The notes under the pieces were generated by a model that was not told the DNA's origin, searched no databases, and saw only the letters and a program-made list of their open reading frames with translations. A stretch of 64,000 nt of DNA from G963665185 sp049723905 (GTDB taxonomy: Bacteria; Desulfobacterota; Desulfovibrionia; Desulfovibrionales; Desulfovibrionaceae), in assembly GCF_049723905.1 (NCBI RefSeq), contig NZ_JBJKFD010000001.1:2790001-2854000 (forward strand), given 5' to 3'. A program made the translations under genes and the position numbers. This document shows, piece after piece, positions 53,539 to 61,852 of the stretch (position 1 is its first letter; every line of letters begins with the position of its first letter).

Positions 53539-54933
53539 TCAGGCTTCCTCTCCGAAATCCATACCGGCGAGCTGTTCAATGGTCATGGGTTGCAGCGGCG
53601 TCCTGACCCGCTGGGTGCCCAGTGTCGCAATATCCAGGGAACAACTGTCGGCGATGAGCTCGGCAATGGTGGCTGCGCACATTCGGCCCTGACAAGGGCC
53701 CATTCCGGCTCGGGTCTGCCCTTTGATCTGTGCCGGGTGGCGCGCTCCCTGCGCTATCGCTTCTCGTATCTGGCCTGCGGTCAATTCTTCACAGCGGCAG
53801 ACAAGCGTTGCATCGTCAGGGGGAACCAGTGCCTGGCGACTTGGAGGAAAGAGATGGTCGAGAAAGGGACGAATCAACTTTTCCCGGTGGTTTTTTTTCA
53901 AATATGGTTGAGCTAAACGGTCGCGCTCGGAGTCGGTGATAATCTCAAGATCGCAGGCGGTCTCTATGGCAGCGAGATGACCGGAAAATTCTGCGGTTTT
54001 TCCGCCGAAAATGCCACCGGCGTCACCGGCAACCGATACTCCCGGAACGTTTGTTCGTCCCCATTGGTCCAACACCGGGCGCCAGTATCGCTGCGGATCG
54101 TACCATTCGTGCTCGCAATTGAGCGTTTGGGTAAGTCGCAGGTTCGGGACCACCCCCTCGTGCAGCAGGATCGTTGCCGCTGCCACTTCCTGCGTCTTGC
54201 TGCGGCAGGTAAAGCGCAATCCTTCCGCCCTCTCCTTGCCGATTACAGCCAGATCGCGACAGCCCATGTACTGGGGAACGTTGGCGCGTTTCACCTTCCA
54301 TCTCATCCGGAGGCCTTTCAGCAGGTAGCTGCTTCGGCGCAGGGCCCCGGGCAGGAACGGTATGGCCTTGAAATAGTCTCCCAGGCCGGTGGTTTCGACC
54401 ATTGCGGCAATATCCACTCCGTTATCAACAAGATGACAGGCGGACAGCAACAACAGTGGACCACTCCCGGCCAATACAACCGGGCCTTCCGGAACCATGT
54501 CCGTCGACTTGAACAATATGTCCGCGGCTGCGGCGCCCATGACGCCGGGAAGTGTCCAGTTGGGGATCGGTACCGGCCGCTCCACGGCTCCGATGCTGAA
54601 AAGGACCCGGCGACCGCGTACCCGCTGTGTTGTTTGTTCGGAAACCAGGTCAACAATGAAAGAGCCCTCAATATTCCAGACGCTGGTATTCGGCAGATAG
54701 GTGACACCGGAGGCACGAAATGACTCGACCAACTGCTTTCCGGCAAAATAATCATCGCCAAGAACATGGGCGTTTTCAGGAAGGCTGCGCTCTATAGACC
54801 GATATATCTGTCCACCGGGCTCAGGCTGCTCATCGACCACCAACACCGAGAGGCCCAATTTGTCAGCAGTGACGGCAGCCGCAAGTCCGCCAGGACCCGC
54901 TCCGATTATAACCAGGTCATAGAGCCTATTCAT
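53539..54933 (-). CDS. NAD(P)/FAD oxidoreductase subunit with BFD-type [2Fe-2S] domain (HcnB/OoxA-like)
   Basis: A 464-residue protein. YDLVIIGAGPGGLAAAVTAD binds FAD (residues 5-24), and GPVVLAGSGPLLLLSACHLV is the second Rossmann motif. VSVAGDAGGIFGGKTAEFSG is typical of this subunit type. C-terminal cysteines LVCRCEELTAGQIREAIAQG and MGPCQGRMCAATIAELIAD form a BFD-like [2Fe-2S] centre. The architecture is that of HcnB, opine oxidase subunit A and hydroxyproline dehydrogenase subunits. The start overlaps the preceding small [2Fe-2S] gene by 8 bases, so the subunits are co-translated. Confidence 0.88.
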   Translation of the reverse strand: MNRLYDLVIIGAGPGGLAAAVTADKLGLSVLVVDEQPEPGGQIYRSIERSLPENAHVLGDDYFAGKQLVESFRASGVTYLPNTSVWNIEGSFIVDLVSEQTTQRVRGRRVLFSIGAVERPVPIPNWTLPGVMGAAAADILFKSTDMVPEGPVVLAGSGPLLLLSACHLVDNGVDIAAMVETTGLGDYFKAIPFLPGALRRSSYLLKGLRMRWKVKRANVPQYMGCRDLAVIGKERAEGLRFTCRSKTQEVAAATILLHEGVVPNLRLTQTLNCEHEWYDPQRYWRPVLDQWGRTNVPGVSVAGDAGGIFGGKTAEFSGHLAAIETACDLEIITDSERDRLAQPYLKKNHREKLIRPFLDHLFPPSRQALVPPDDATLVCRCEELTAGQIREAIAQGARHPAQIKGQTRAGMGPCQGRMCAATIAELIADSCSLDIATLGTQRVRTPLQPMTIEQLAGMDFGEEA

Positions 54934-55231
54934 TGTCCTGCTCCTTTATGCCCTGCTGCCGCTTGACCACCATGCCCTCACGCACTTGAATCTTGCAGGC
55001 CTGCTGATTGGGGATGCCGTCAATCTCCATGAGGCATTCGTAGCAGACTCCCATATGACAGTATGCCGCACGGTGCGCGCCACTGATCGGCGAGGTCCGG
55101 TTATAGCCCTCGCCAGCCGCCAGGACCGCGGCTATTACGGTATCCGTTGCAGGAACTTCCAACTGCTCGCCTTCGAATATGATTTTCACCCGATCCACTC
55201 CGGGTCTGTTTTCATGCAATCTTTTCAGCAT
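54926..55231 (-). CDS. small [2Fe-2S] subunit (HcnA-like)
   Basis: A 101-residue ferredoxin-like protein. HMGVCYECLMEIDGIPNQQA with further Cys (residues about 60-80) gives the plant-type [2Fe-2S] pattern in the HcnA/SoxD-like form. KIIFEGEQLEVPATDTVIAA is the beta-grasp start. AAGGAG lies 8 bases before the ATG. Together with the next two genes it makes the standard three-subunit amine/opine dehydrogenase. A 199-base gap follows from the aspartase gene, in which I see no separate gene. Confidence 0.85.
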   Translation of the reverse strand: MLKRLHENRPGVDRVKIIFEGEQLEVPATDTVIAAVLAAGEGYNRTSPISGAHRAAYCHMGVCYECLMEIDGIPNQQACKIQVREGMVVKRQQGIKEQDNE

Positions 55232-55430
55232 CTAACACTCCTTATGGTAAGCAGTAATCTCAACCGGATCATCTTGATAGGCAGTGCCACGTGGGTCATG
55301 TGCTTTGATCGCGAAGGCTTTGAGGGAAGATGGTGCCGAGACGCGTGATGACTCCCCAAATATGTAGTTGCATCCCAGGATTCTCAAGCTGTTCTCCAAC
55401 CTCGCTGAATACCTGCCGGTCAACACCTGC

Positions 55431-57296
55431 TTATTGAATCTTCCGCGGATCAGTCATGTTTTCCGGAAGTAAAATGTCGTCCAACTGTTCAATGGTAAGA
55501 ATCCCTTTGGCAAGGACGATGTCGTACACGCTGTGACCGGTCCCGAGCGCTTCCTTGGCAATGGCTGCCGACTGCTCGTAGCCGATGACAGGCACCAGCG
55601 CGGTTACAAGGCCGATGCTGCTTTGAACATAGCTTCTGCACACATCGCTATTTGCCTCGATATCGCAAATGCAGCGTTCCACCAGAGATATGCAGCCGTT
55701 TTTCAAAATCATCATGCCGTGCAGCAGGTCATAAGCGATAACGGGTTCGGCCATGCATAGTTCCAGTTCACTGGATTCGGCAGCCATGGAAACCACCAAG
55801 TCATATCCCATAACCTGGTAACATATTTGGTTCATCACTTCGGGAAGTACCGGATTGACCTTGCCTGGCATAATGGAAGAGCCAGGCTGCATAGAGGGCA
55901 GATTGATCTCGTTCAGACCACATCGCGGCCCGGAAGAAAGGGTGCGCAGGTCGTTACAAATCTTGGATATCTGCACGGCCACCAGTTTCAGACTGGCGGA
56001 CATGCGCACGAAGATTCCCGCATTCTGTGTCGATTCCACCAGGTTTTTGGCTTTCCTGACGGGAAAACCGCTGATACCGGCAAGTTTTTTCGCCACCAGG
56101 TCGGCATACCCCAGAGGGCTGTTGATACCGGTACCGATTGCCGTTGCGCCCAGGTTGATATCGAGAAACGCCTCGGCCGTTTGTTCCAGGACGTCGATGG
56201 AGCTGTCTATCATTACCGCGTAGGCGCTGAACTCCTGGCCAAGGGTCATGGGGACCGCGTCCTGATTTTCCGTGCGCCCCATTTTGAGTATGTCTTTGAA
56301 TTCCTCGGCCTTGCCGACGAGTGCGTTGCGCAGAACCTGCAGGGAACGGATGAGCTCGCAGTTGGACAGCAGCACCGCCAGTTTTATTGCCGTCGGGTAC
56401 ACATCGTTCGTGGATTGAGAACAGTTGACATGGTCATTGGGGTGTAAATGCCTGTATTCCCCTTTGTTATGACCCATGATCTCCAAACCTCTGTTGGCGA
56501 TCACCTCGTTGGCGTTCATATTGGTCGAGGTTCCTGCTCCTCCTTGGAACATGTCTACGGTAAAGTGTTCGTGCAGCTTACCGTTCAGGATCTCATCACA
56601 AGCCTGGCAGATGGCGTTCATCCTGGTGTCGTCCAGGGCTCCCAGCTCATGGTTGGTCAGGGCCGCCGCTTTTTTTACCATGGCCAGGGCTTCAATCATG
56701 TGGCCGAATTTATTGAGATGAATCCCTGAAATGGCAAAGTTTTCCATGGCCCGTTGTGTTTGGACGCCATAATAGACATGGTCATAAATATCCCTTGTCC
56801 CAAGAGAGTCCTTTTCCTGGCGCAACCCGCTGATCAGCAGATTCTCACTGTGATTTCTTTCATGGACACTGTCAGCGAGCATACGCATGCGACGGTTGAT
56901 ACCGACCGCAACCTGGGCAACGATGCGGTAATAGGATTCGGGATTGTTCTCTTTGAACGATTCTATTTTATCCTCGTCTATTTGCCATATTCTAGCTCCA
57001 GTACGGGTGAATGCGCCATTGGAGTGGGATTCTCTCCCCAGAAAAGCCCCTTCGCTGACCAGCGAGCCAGACACCATCGTGCCGACCTTGCGAGACTGGC
57101 CGTGGATGCCGCGCATCAACTCAAGCTCTCCTTCAAGGATGATCCCTGCCCATCGGCGAGGGCTGGACTCATGGAATATCCATTCGTTTTTCTGGTATAT
57201 TCGCTCTTCGCCTTCAGCAAGTATGATTGCCAGATCTTCCTTGCTGATACCCGTTGACCTGGCTGCCTGGCAGACAATGTTGTGTTCGATTTTCAT
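55431..57296 (-). CDS. aspA: aspartate ammonia-lyase with N-terminal cyclic-nucleotide-binding domain
   Basis: A 621-residue fusion. Residues about 15-140 form a Crp-like cNMP-binding fold (EERIYQKNEWIFHESSPRRW, SGSLVSEGAFLG). From about 170 it is a complete aspartase/fumarase superfamily enzyme (RDIYDHVYYGVQTQRAMENF, VNCSQSTNDVYPTAIKLAVL), with the signature GSSIMPGKVNP containing the catalytic Ser loop. Aspartase releases ammonia from L-aspartate to give fumarate, a usable electron acceptor. ATG 57296 fits better than an upstream TTG. The fusion is known in Desulfovibrio relatives. Whether cAMP or c-di-GMP controls the enzyme is not known. Confidence 0.92.
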   Translation of the reverse strand: MKIEHNIVCQAARSTGISKEDLAIILAEGEERIYQKNEWIFHESSPRRWAGIILEGELELMRGIHGQSRKVGTMVSGSLVSEGAFLGRESHSNGAFTRTGARIWQIDEDKIESFKENNPESYYRIVAQVAVGINRRMRMLADSVHERNHSENLLISGLRQEKDSLGTRDIYDHVYYGVQTQRAMENFAISGIHLNKFGHMIEALAMVKKAAALTNHELGALDDTRMNAICQACDEILNGKLHEHFTVDMFQGGAGTSTNMNANEVIANRGLEIMGHNKGEYRHLHPNDHVNCSQSTNDVYPTAIKLAVLLSNCELIRSLQVLRNALVGKAEEFKDILKMGRTENQDAVPMTLGQEFSAYAVMIDSSIDVLEQTAEAFLDINLGATAIGTGINSPLGYADLVAKKLAGISGFPVRKAKNLVESTQNAGIFVRMSASLKLVAVQISKICNDLRTLSSGPRCGLNEINLPSMQPGSSIMPGKVNPVLPEVMNQICYQVMGYDLVVSMAAESSELELCMAEPVIAYDLLHGMMILKNGCISLVERCICDIEANSDVCRSYVQSSIGLVTALVPVIGYEQSAAIAKEALGTGHSVYDIVLAKGILTIEQLDDILLPENMTDPRKIQ

Positions 57297-57400
57297 ATCT
57301 CTTGCTATGTCTTCAATCGGGTATAACTGAGTGATAACGATCAATGCATGCTGACGAATAAGACTGCTTGTTCAAAAGCCTTACCTGCACGCGCGTTCCA

Positions 57401-57973
57401 CTAGTGGGTAATGCTGTTGCTCTCGCTTCCCTTTTGGCCACTTATTATCTGTTCCATCCGTTCAAGAGCGCTGGCTGTGATTTTGACCTGGTCCGGGGGA
57501 TAGGCAACGGAATACTGCAGGGGGGGTAACGCCAGAAATGCCAGCCCTCCCCCATAGGGGGTGAGCGTGACGGTTGCCTTTCCGTCGGACAGGAATATGG
57601 TCAAGCCTCCCAGGTCCAAACGTCGGAGTTCCGCCATAAGTGAGGTGTCCGCGTGCAACTGGTCCATCAGCCGTTGAGACATGCCGCTGTCTCCCTTGCG
57701 TTTGAACTTGCCGTTGCTGAAGCGGAGTTCGCTCCGTCCGGTCCAATCGATCTTCCGCTCCAAGCAGAGATTAACGGTCATTGTCCCACCCAATAACTGG
57801 CGTTGCCAGCTTTGGATGGCCGTCAGACCGTGCAAGGTGCTTGGCAGATTCGAGAAGCGCACATCACCATTTTCGACGAGCTCCGCATCGCCCCATATTT
57901 CGGAAAAGAGGCGTGAGGTTTGGAGAATGGCCTGATTGGCGGCATTGACCCGCTTTCTTCTTGATCGGAACAT
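57401..57973 (-). CDS. conserved hypothetical protein (possibly DUF3156-like)
   Basis: A 190-residue soluble protein, basic at the N-terminus (FRSRRKRVNAANQAILQTSR) and beta-rich in the second half (LGGLTIFLSDGKATVTLTPY, GGGLAFLALPPLQYSV). The P-Y-G-G-G...P-P-L block recalls DUF3156, whose function is unknown, but the match is only by eye. AGGAGTT precedes the ATG. The gene sits between the P-II and aspartase genes in the operon with a 21-base gap to the former, so it belongs to the same pathway. Confidence 0.6.
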   Translation of the reverse strand: MFRSRRKRVNAANQAILQTSRLFSEIWGDAELVENGDVRFSNLPSTLHGLTAIQSWQRQLLGGTMTVNLCLERKIDWTGRSELRFSNGKFKRKGDSGMSQRLMDQLHADTSLMAELRRLDLGGLTIFLSDGKATVTLTPYGGGLAFLALPPLQYSVAYPPDQVKITASALERMEQIISGQKGSESNSITH

Positions 57974-57994
57974 GGTTGAACTCCTCTTGAAATC

Positions 57995-58318
57995 CTAGAG
58001 GTCTTGATCGCCTGAACGGATGGTGTACGCCTCGGCCACCGGAAGAACGAACACTCTGCCATCGCCGTGGTTGCCGTCGCCAGTTCGGGCTGCATCCATA
58101 ATGGTCTTCACGGCTGCCTCTTTTTGATCGTCATCCACAAAGGTTTGGATCATTTCCTTGGGCATTTCCTTGTACATTGTATTCCCGACTTTCAGGCCGC
58201 TCTGTTTTCCCCGGCCGATGACCGGAAATTTCGTCATGCCATAGACACCGATGTCGGCGAGCGCTTCAGTGACTTCAATGATCTTCTCGGGACGGATTAT
58301 GGACTGGATAAGATACAT
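57995..58318 (-). CDS. P-II family nitrogen regulatory protein (NifI-like)
   Basis: A 107-residue P-II protein. YLIQSIIRPEKIIEVTEALA opens the ferredoxin-like fold, FPVIGRGKQSGLKVGN leads into the T-loop, and GDGNHGDGRVFVLPVAEAYT is the B-loop/ATP region with Gly-rich phosphate binding. The T-loop lacks the Tyr-uridylylation motif of GlnB and GlnK and looks more like NifI1-type sequences. GGAGA precedes the ATG. It lies 21 bases after an amino-acid permease gene rather than beside amtB or glnA, so it may gate that permease or sense nitrogen status for the operon. Confidence 0.85.
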   Translation of the reverse strand: MYLIQSIIRPEKIIEVTEALADIGVYGMTKFPVIGRGKQSGLKVGNTMYKEMPKEMIQTFVDDDQKEAAVKTIMDAARTGDGNHGDGRVFVLPVAEAYTIRSGDQDL

Positions 58319-58339
58319 GATATCTCCTGTAAGTTGTGA

Positions 58340-59824
58340 CTACTCGTTGGATGTCGCGGCTGCCTGAGTGTCGGCCAAGCAGTTCGGGCCACAGCCGGGA
58401 TTGATAATGAAAGTGGCCGGAATGCCGTTTTTGTACAGCTCTTTTTCCACCAGCCCCCATTCCTCCTGTGCTTCCTGCATGTCCATTGGGATGAACATGG
58501 GTTGCTTGACCACGAAACGGAGCCAGACAACGACGTAGACGAGGGTACCGGCCACCATGAATCCGACCAGCCGGAAGATGGTGCTTTCCATTTCCGGAAC
58601 TGGCGCAATGTTGACAATGGCGTAGCCCATGCCCAGGGAACCGAGTATTTGCGGAATCGGATAGAACGGGACTTTGTAGGGACGCTTGTAGTTCGGGTAG
58701 CGGCGACGGAGAATGATGACGTTGAGATGGGCGATGATATAGGCAAAGAGCCAGGAGCAGCAGGCGGCCAGAATGTAGACGATCAGGTTCGGTGCTTTAT
58801 GGATGCCGCCGAAGAAAAAGAGACTCATGGCTCCGGCCATGAAGAGGATGCCGATCCAGGGTGTATGAAAACGTGGGTGAATGGAGCGGAACACGGCAGG
58901 CAGTTCTCGGCTGACGGCCATACCGTAGAGCATGCGCGGGACCACGCCTATGATCGTATTGATGGTACTGGCACTGGCAAAGATGGAGACGATGGCAATC
59001 CAGATCATGCCCGGCTTGCCAAGCATGGCCAGTGCCATGTCGACATGGGGGTGGTTGGAATTTGCCAGCTCTTCACCGGGTACGAATTTGAGTGAGGCGT
59101 ATCCATAGAGGAGGTTGACGCAGAAGATGGCCAGCAGGCCGTAGAACATGGCTTTGGGGATGTTCTTTCCCGGTTGTTTGGTTTCCTGGGCCATGGGAGT
59201 GACAAATTCAATGCCGATGTAGAGCCAGATTGCCAGGGCTGTAAGGCCGAAAACGCCCATACCCATGGGGTTGAACGGCTGCTCCGGCAGGACAGGAGGT
59301 GGGAGGGTGCCTATGCCGGTAAGCCCGATGATCCCGAGAAGAGCCATGGACCCCATCATTGTCAGTGTGAAGATGATTTGCAGCTTGGCGAAAATGTCCA
59401 CACCGATGACATTGGTTATGGTCAGGACGGCCAAAAGCAGCCCCCCCCAGACAACGGGAGGGATAGCGGGGGTAAAGGTCTCGGTGATGACCGCCCCGGC
59501 CACGGCCAATTCTGCCGGTGCAGCGACCAGATTGGGGATGACGTAGGCCAGGATGACCGCGGCCATGGCAGGCAAGGCCCCCATGGCCACCTTGGTGTAT
59601 GAGCGAAGTCCTCCTGCGTGGGGCATCATGCAGGCGAGCTCTGCATAGCTTTGGGCAGAACAGAGCTGCAAGATCCAGGCTGTGGCCATGGCAAAGACAA
59701 AGCCGCCGCCGGCAAGTCCCATGCCCTGACCAAGCGACACCAATGTGCTGGAGGCGACCACCAACCCCACTGCTACAGAGAAGCAGGAGTAGAAGCCGAG
59801 GGTCTTTCGTAATTCTGTTTTCAT
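58340..59824 (-). CDS. APC-superfamily amino-acid/amine permease
   Basis: A 494-residue transporter with about twelve membrane segments. TLGFYSCFSVAVGLVVASST at the N-terminus and the Gly-rich first helix are typical of the APC superfamily; IGIEFVTPMAQETKQPGKNI is the conserved helix 6-7 block. The C-terminus has a soluble extension of about 55 residues with Cys-x-x-x-Cys (GCGPNCLADTQ), which is not common in the family and could bind metal or the P-II protein. ATG 59824 follows TTGGAG. Presumably it imports the substrate oxidised by the operon. Confidence 0.87.
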   Translation of the reverse strand: MKTELRKTLGFYSCFSVAVGLVVASSTLVSLGQGMGLAGGGFVFAMATAWILQLCSAQSYAELACMMPHAGGLRSYTKVAMGALPAMAAVILAYVIPNLVAAPAELAVAGAVITETFTPAIPPVVWGGLLLAVLTITNVIGVDIFAKLQIIFTLTMMGSMALLGIIGLTGIGTLPPPVLPEQPFNPMGMGVFGLTALAIWLYIGIEFVTPMAQETKQPGKNIPKAMFYGLLAIFCVNLLYGYASLKFVPGEELANSNHPHVDMALAMLGKPGMIWIAIVSIFASASTINTIIGVVPRMLYGMAVSRELPAVFRSIHPRFHTPWIGILFMAGAMSLFFFGGIHKAPNLIVYILAACCSWLFAYIIAHLNVIILRRRYPNYKRPYKVPFYPIPQILGSLGMGYAIVNIAPVPEMESTIFRLVGFMVAGTLVYVVVWLRFVVKQPMFIPMDMQEAQEEWGLVEKELYKNGIPATFIINPGCGPNCLADTQAAATSNE

Positions 59825-59884
59825 CTTACACTCCAAGAAATGTACGGGTTACACCATACGCGAAGTCGCCTCCGGCGGGTGACA

Positions 59885-61021
59885 TCAGGACAAAAAGGGC
59901 TTGTCCCAGAGGTTGAGCGTTGTGCCGATGCCTTTTTCCAGGGCGTTGCGGTATACAGTGGTGCCCCAGGCAACATCTTCGACGGGAAGGCCGCCAACGG
60001 AATAAATGATGATCTCGTCATCGTTTCTTCGGCCAGGCCGTTCACCGGTAATCACGGCACTGAGGTCTTCGAGCTGCTCACGTTCCATCCGACCTTCCGC
60101 CATGAGATCCATGCAGTGCACGGCTGGGATGGGAATGGTGTGGTAGGCCGGATAGGGCATTTCCTCAGCCCATGCTTCGTACAGAGGAACGTAGTCCGCC
60201 ACGTTACGGGCCCGGTTGAGGATGAAGTCGTCGTCAAAGCGGCCCGCAGCCGGGCAGCAGACAAAGGCACCGGGCTTGATCCACTCTTCCTTGACATAAG
60301 GATATTCGTTGATGTCGCCAGTGGGGGAAGAGGTCCCCAGAAAAAGGATCTCCGCGTCCTTGGCCGCGCCTGCAATGTCATCGACCACCACGATGTCACT
60401 GACGGTGGGGTACTTGGCTTTCACGTAATCGATGAAGCTCTGTATTGATTTTTTGCCCCTGCCCTTGATCTGGACGCGCTCAATGCCAGGCCGCACGGCC
60501 ATGAAGGAGTCGAACGCGGTCTTGCTCATGACACCCGGGCCGACAATGCCCACGATCTTGCTGTCTTCGCGGGAGTAGTAACGAGCCCCGACACCCGGCA
60601 CTGCGCCGGTGCGGTAGGCGCTCAGAATATTTGCGGACATATATGCCATCGGAGCACCCGTGTCCTTGTCATTCAGGGTCAGCATCAGGATGGAGCGCGG
60701 CAGCCCTTTTGGCCTGTTTTCGGCATTGGAGCCGTACCATTTCATGCCAACCATATCGAACTGGCCACCCAAGTAGGCGGGCATGGCCATGAACCGACGG
60801 TCAGGGCCGTCCACGGGCATGTTCGGGAAGGGAGACTCTTCCGGGAAGACCATCATAACGCCGTGAGAGTTGTTGCCAGGTCCGCCCATGCGGAAGTCGC
60901 CCATTTTGAGCAGGCGGAACATTTCTTCCATTGTGTCCACGCAACCAGCCATGTCGGTCACGCCAGCTTCGATCATGTCGCTTTCGCTCAGATACAGAAA
61001 ATCGATCTTGGGATATGCCAT
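59885..61021 (-). CDS. ornithine cyclodeaminase / mu-crystallin family protein
   Basis: A 378-residue NAD(P)-dependent protein. MVGMKWYGSNAENRPKGLPR and ILSAYRTGAVPGVGARYYSR correspond to the substrate-binding and lid blocks of the family, and KIVGIVGPGVMSKTAFDSFM is the Rossmann loop. It is some 50 residues longer than typical cyclodeaminases, and the usual D in the L-x-D-x-x-x-L-x-x-x-R-T-A-A region differs, so ornithine itself is not assured. Family members reduce imines, cyclise ornithine or act on opine-derived products. AGGAGA precedes the ATG. It sits second in the operon, after the RidA-like gene, fitting imine chemistry. Confidence 0.85.
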   Translation of the reverse strand: MAYPKIDFLYLSESDMIEAGVTDMAGCVDTMEEMFRLLKMGDFRMGGPGNNSHGVMMVFPEESPFPNMPVDGPDRRFMAMPAYLGGQFDMVGMKWYGSNAENRPKGLPRSILMLTLNDKDTGAPMAYMSANILSAYRTGAVPGVGARYYSREDSKIVGIVGPGVMSKTAFDSFMAVRPGIERVQIKGRGKKSIQSFIDYVKAKYPTVSDIVVVDDIAGAAKDAEILFLGTSSPTGDINEYPYVKEEWIKPGAFVCCPAAGRFDDDFILNRARNVADYVPLYEAWAEEMPYPAYHTIPIPAVHCMDLMAEGRMEREQLEDLSAVITGERPGRRNDDEIIIYSVGGLPVEDVAWGTTVYRNALEKGIGTTLNLWDKPFLS

Positions 61022-61048
61022 GGTTCGTCTCCTGGATGAATAAAATTG

Positions 61049-61444
61049 TTAGCTGAGTTCACAACCGATGTGCGCTTCGAGTTCGATCTCGACAAGCTGC
61101 GTCGGGCGGTTGAGTTTGGGTGTTTCTACCATCGTGAACAGCGGCCGTATGTCCTTGAACCGTTCGCTGTAGGCTGCGGCCACTTCCTGGGCCAACGCCA
61201 TGTCGGTCACATAGGCCTTCACCTTGATCACATCCGCAGCTGAGGCTCCGGCCTGTAGCAGCAGATCAATGAATTTGGTGAATATGTATGCGGCTTGTTC
61301 CCGAGCGGTTTCACCGGCCACAGTTCCGTCCGGCAGCACGGCGGTAGTGCCTCCGATGTAGACATGGTCGCCGACTTTCACCATTCGGGAGTACCCTGCA
61401 ATGTCCTCCAAAGGTGATCCGGACGAATAATTGGTTCGCTGCAT
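61049..61444 (-). CDS. RidA/YjgF-family protein, non-canonical
   Basis: A 131-residue single-domain Rid protein. GDHVYIGGTTAVLPDGTVAG and DVIKVKAYVTDMALAQEVAA fit the fold. Canonical RidA has an Arg in the P-x-R-x-x-V segment that holds the 2-aminoacrylate/imine carboxylate; here the segment reads RPLFTMVETPKL, without Arg at that place, so it belongs to another Rid subgroup. AAGGAG precedes ATG 61444; a longer frame is unsupported. It is the first gene of the operon and likely handles an enamine or imine made by the flavin oxidase. Confidence 0.85.
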   Translation of the reverse strand: MQRTNYSSGSPLEDIAGYSRMVKVGDHVYIGGTTAVLPDGTVAGETAREQAAYIFTKFIDLLLQAGASAADVIKVKAYVTDMALAQEVAAAYSERFKDIRPLFTMVETPKLNRPTQLVEIELEAHIGCELS

Positions 61445-61852
61445 GATGTTTTCTCCTTGCAAGCAGTGCTGAGCTGTCACTTCCTGTTGAGCAGAAAAGA
61501 GCATGACCTTATTGGAAAAAACGGAACTATGCGCTGGCAGAAGGCAGGGCTTTTGGGGGCAAATTTTAATTTTATTAATATATTTCAAATAGATATATTG
61601 TTTTAGCCCGAATGATTAAAAAAGTGCATTTTTAACAAAATTATAAAATATATTACAATCACGAATAATATTCTGGTTATATTTCGCAAATTTGTAAAAA
61701 TATTATCCGGATGTGTACAAGGCCTAGAAAAACAATGGCTGAAATAGTTGCTGTATTCTCAGTAGGTTATCGTTTGATAGGAGGGGGTGCTCGTACCGGG
61801 CGGTTCGTCTTGGCGTTCTTGTTGCACAAGTGACTGTGCCAGGAGGTGGAAC
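61445..61852. promoter_or_regulatory. AT-rich divergent control region of the catabolic operon and its regulator
   Basis: 408 bp, strikingly AT-rich between about 61565 and 61690, with no gene. It must hold the operators for the AraC-type regulator. I could not define a repeated operator half-site with confidence. Confidence 0.6.
61810..61826 (+). promoter_or_regulatory. sigma-54-like promoter before the AraC-type gene
   Basis: TTGGCGTTCTTGTTGCA fits the -24/-12 pattern (GG at 61812-61813, ten bases, GC at 61824-61825). The predicted start would be only a few bases before the ribosome site at 61841. A chance match cannot be excluded, and no sigma-54 activator gene is nearby. Confidence 0.35.

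Noticed and set aside
55232..55426. A 64-codon minus-strand frame before the [2Fe-2S] subunit gene
   Set aside because: No ribosome site and no recognisable sequence; more likely a leader or intergenic stretch within the operon.
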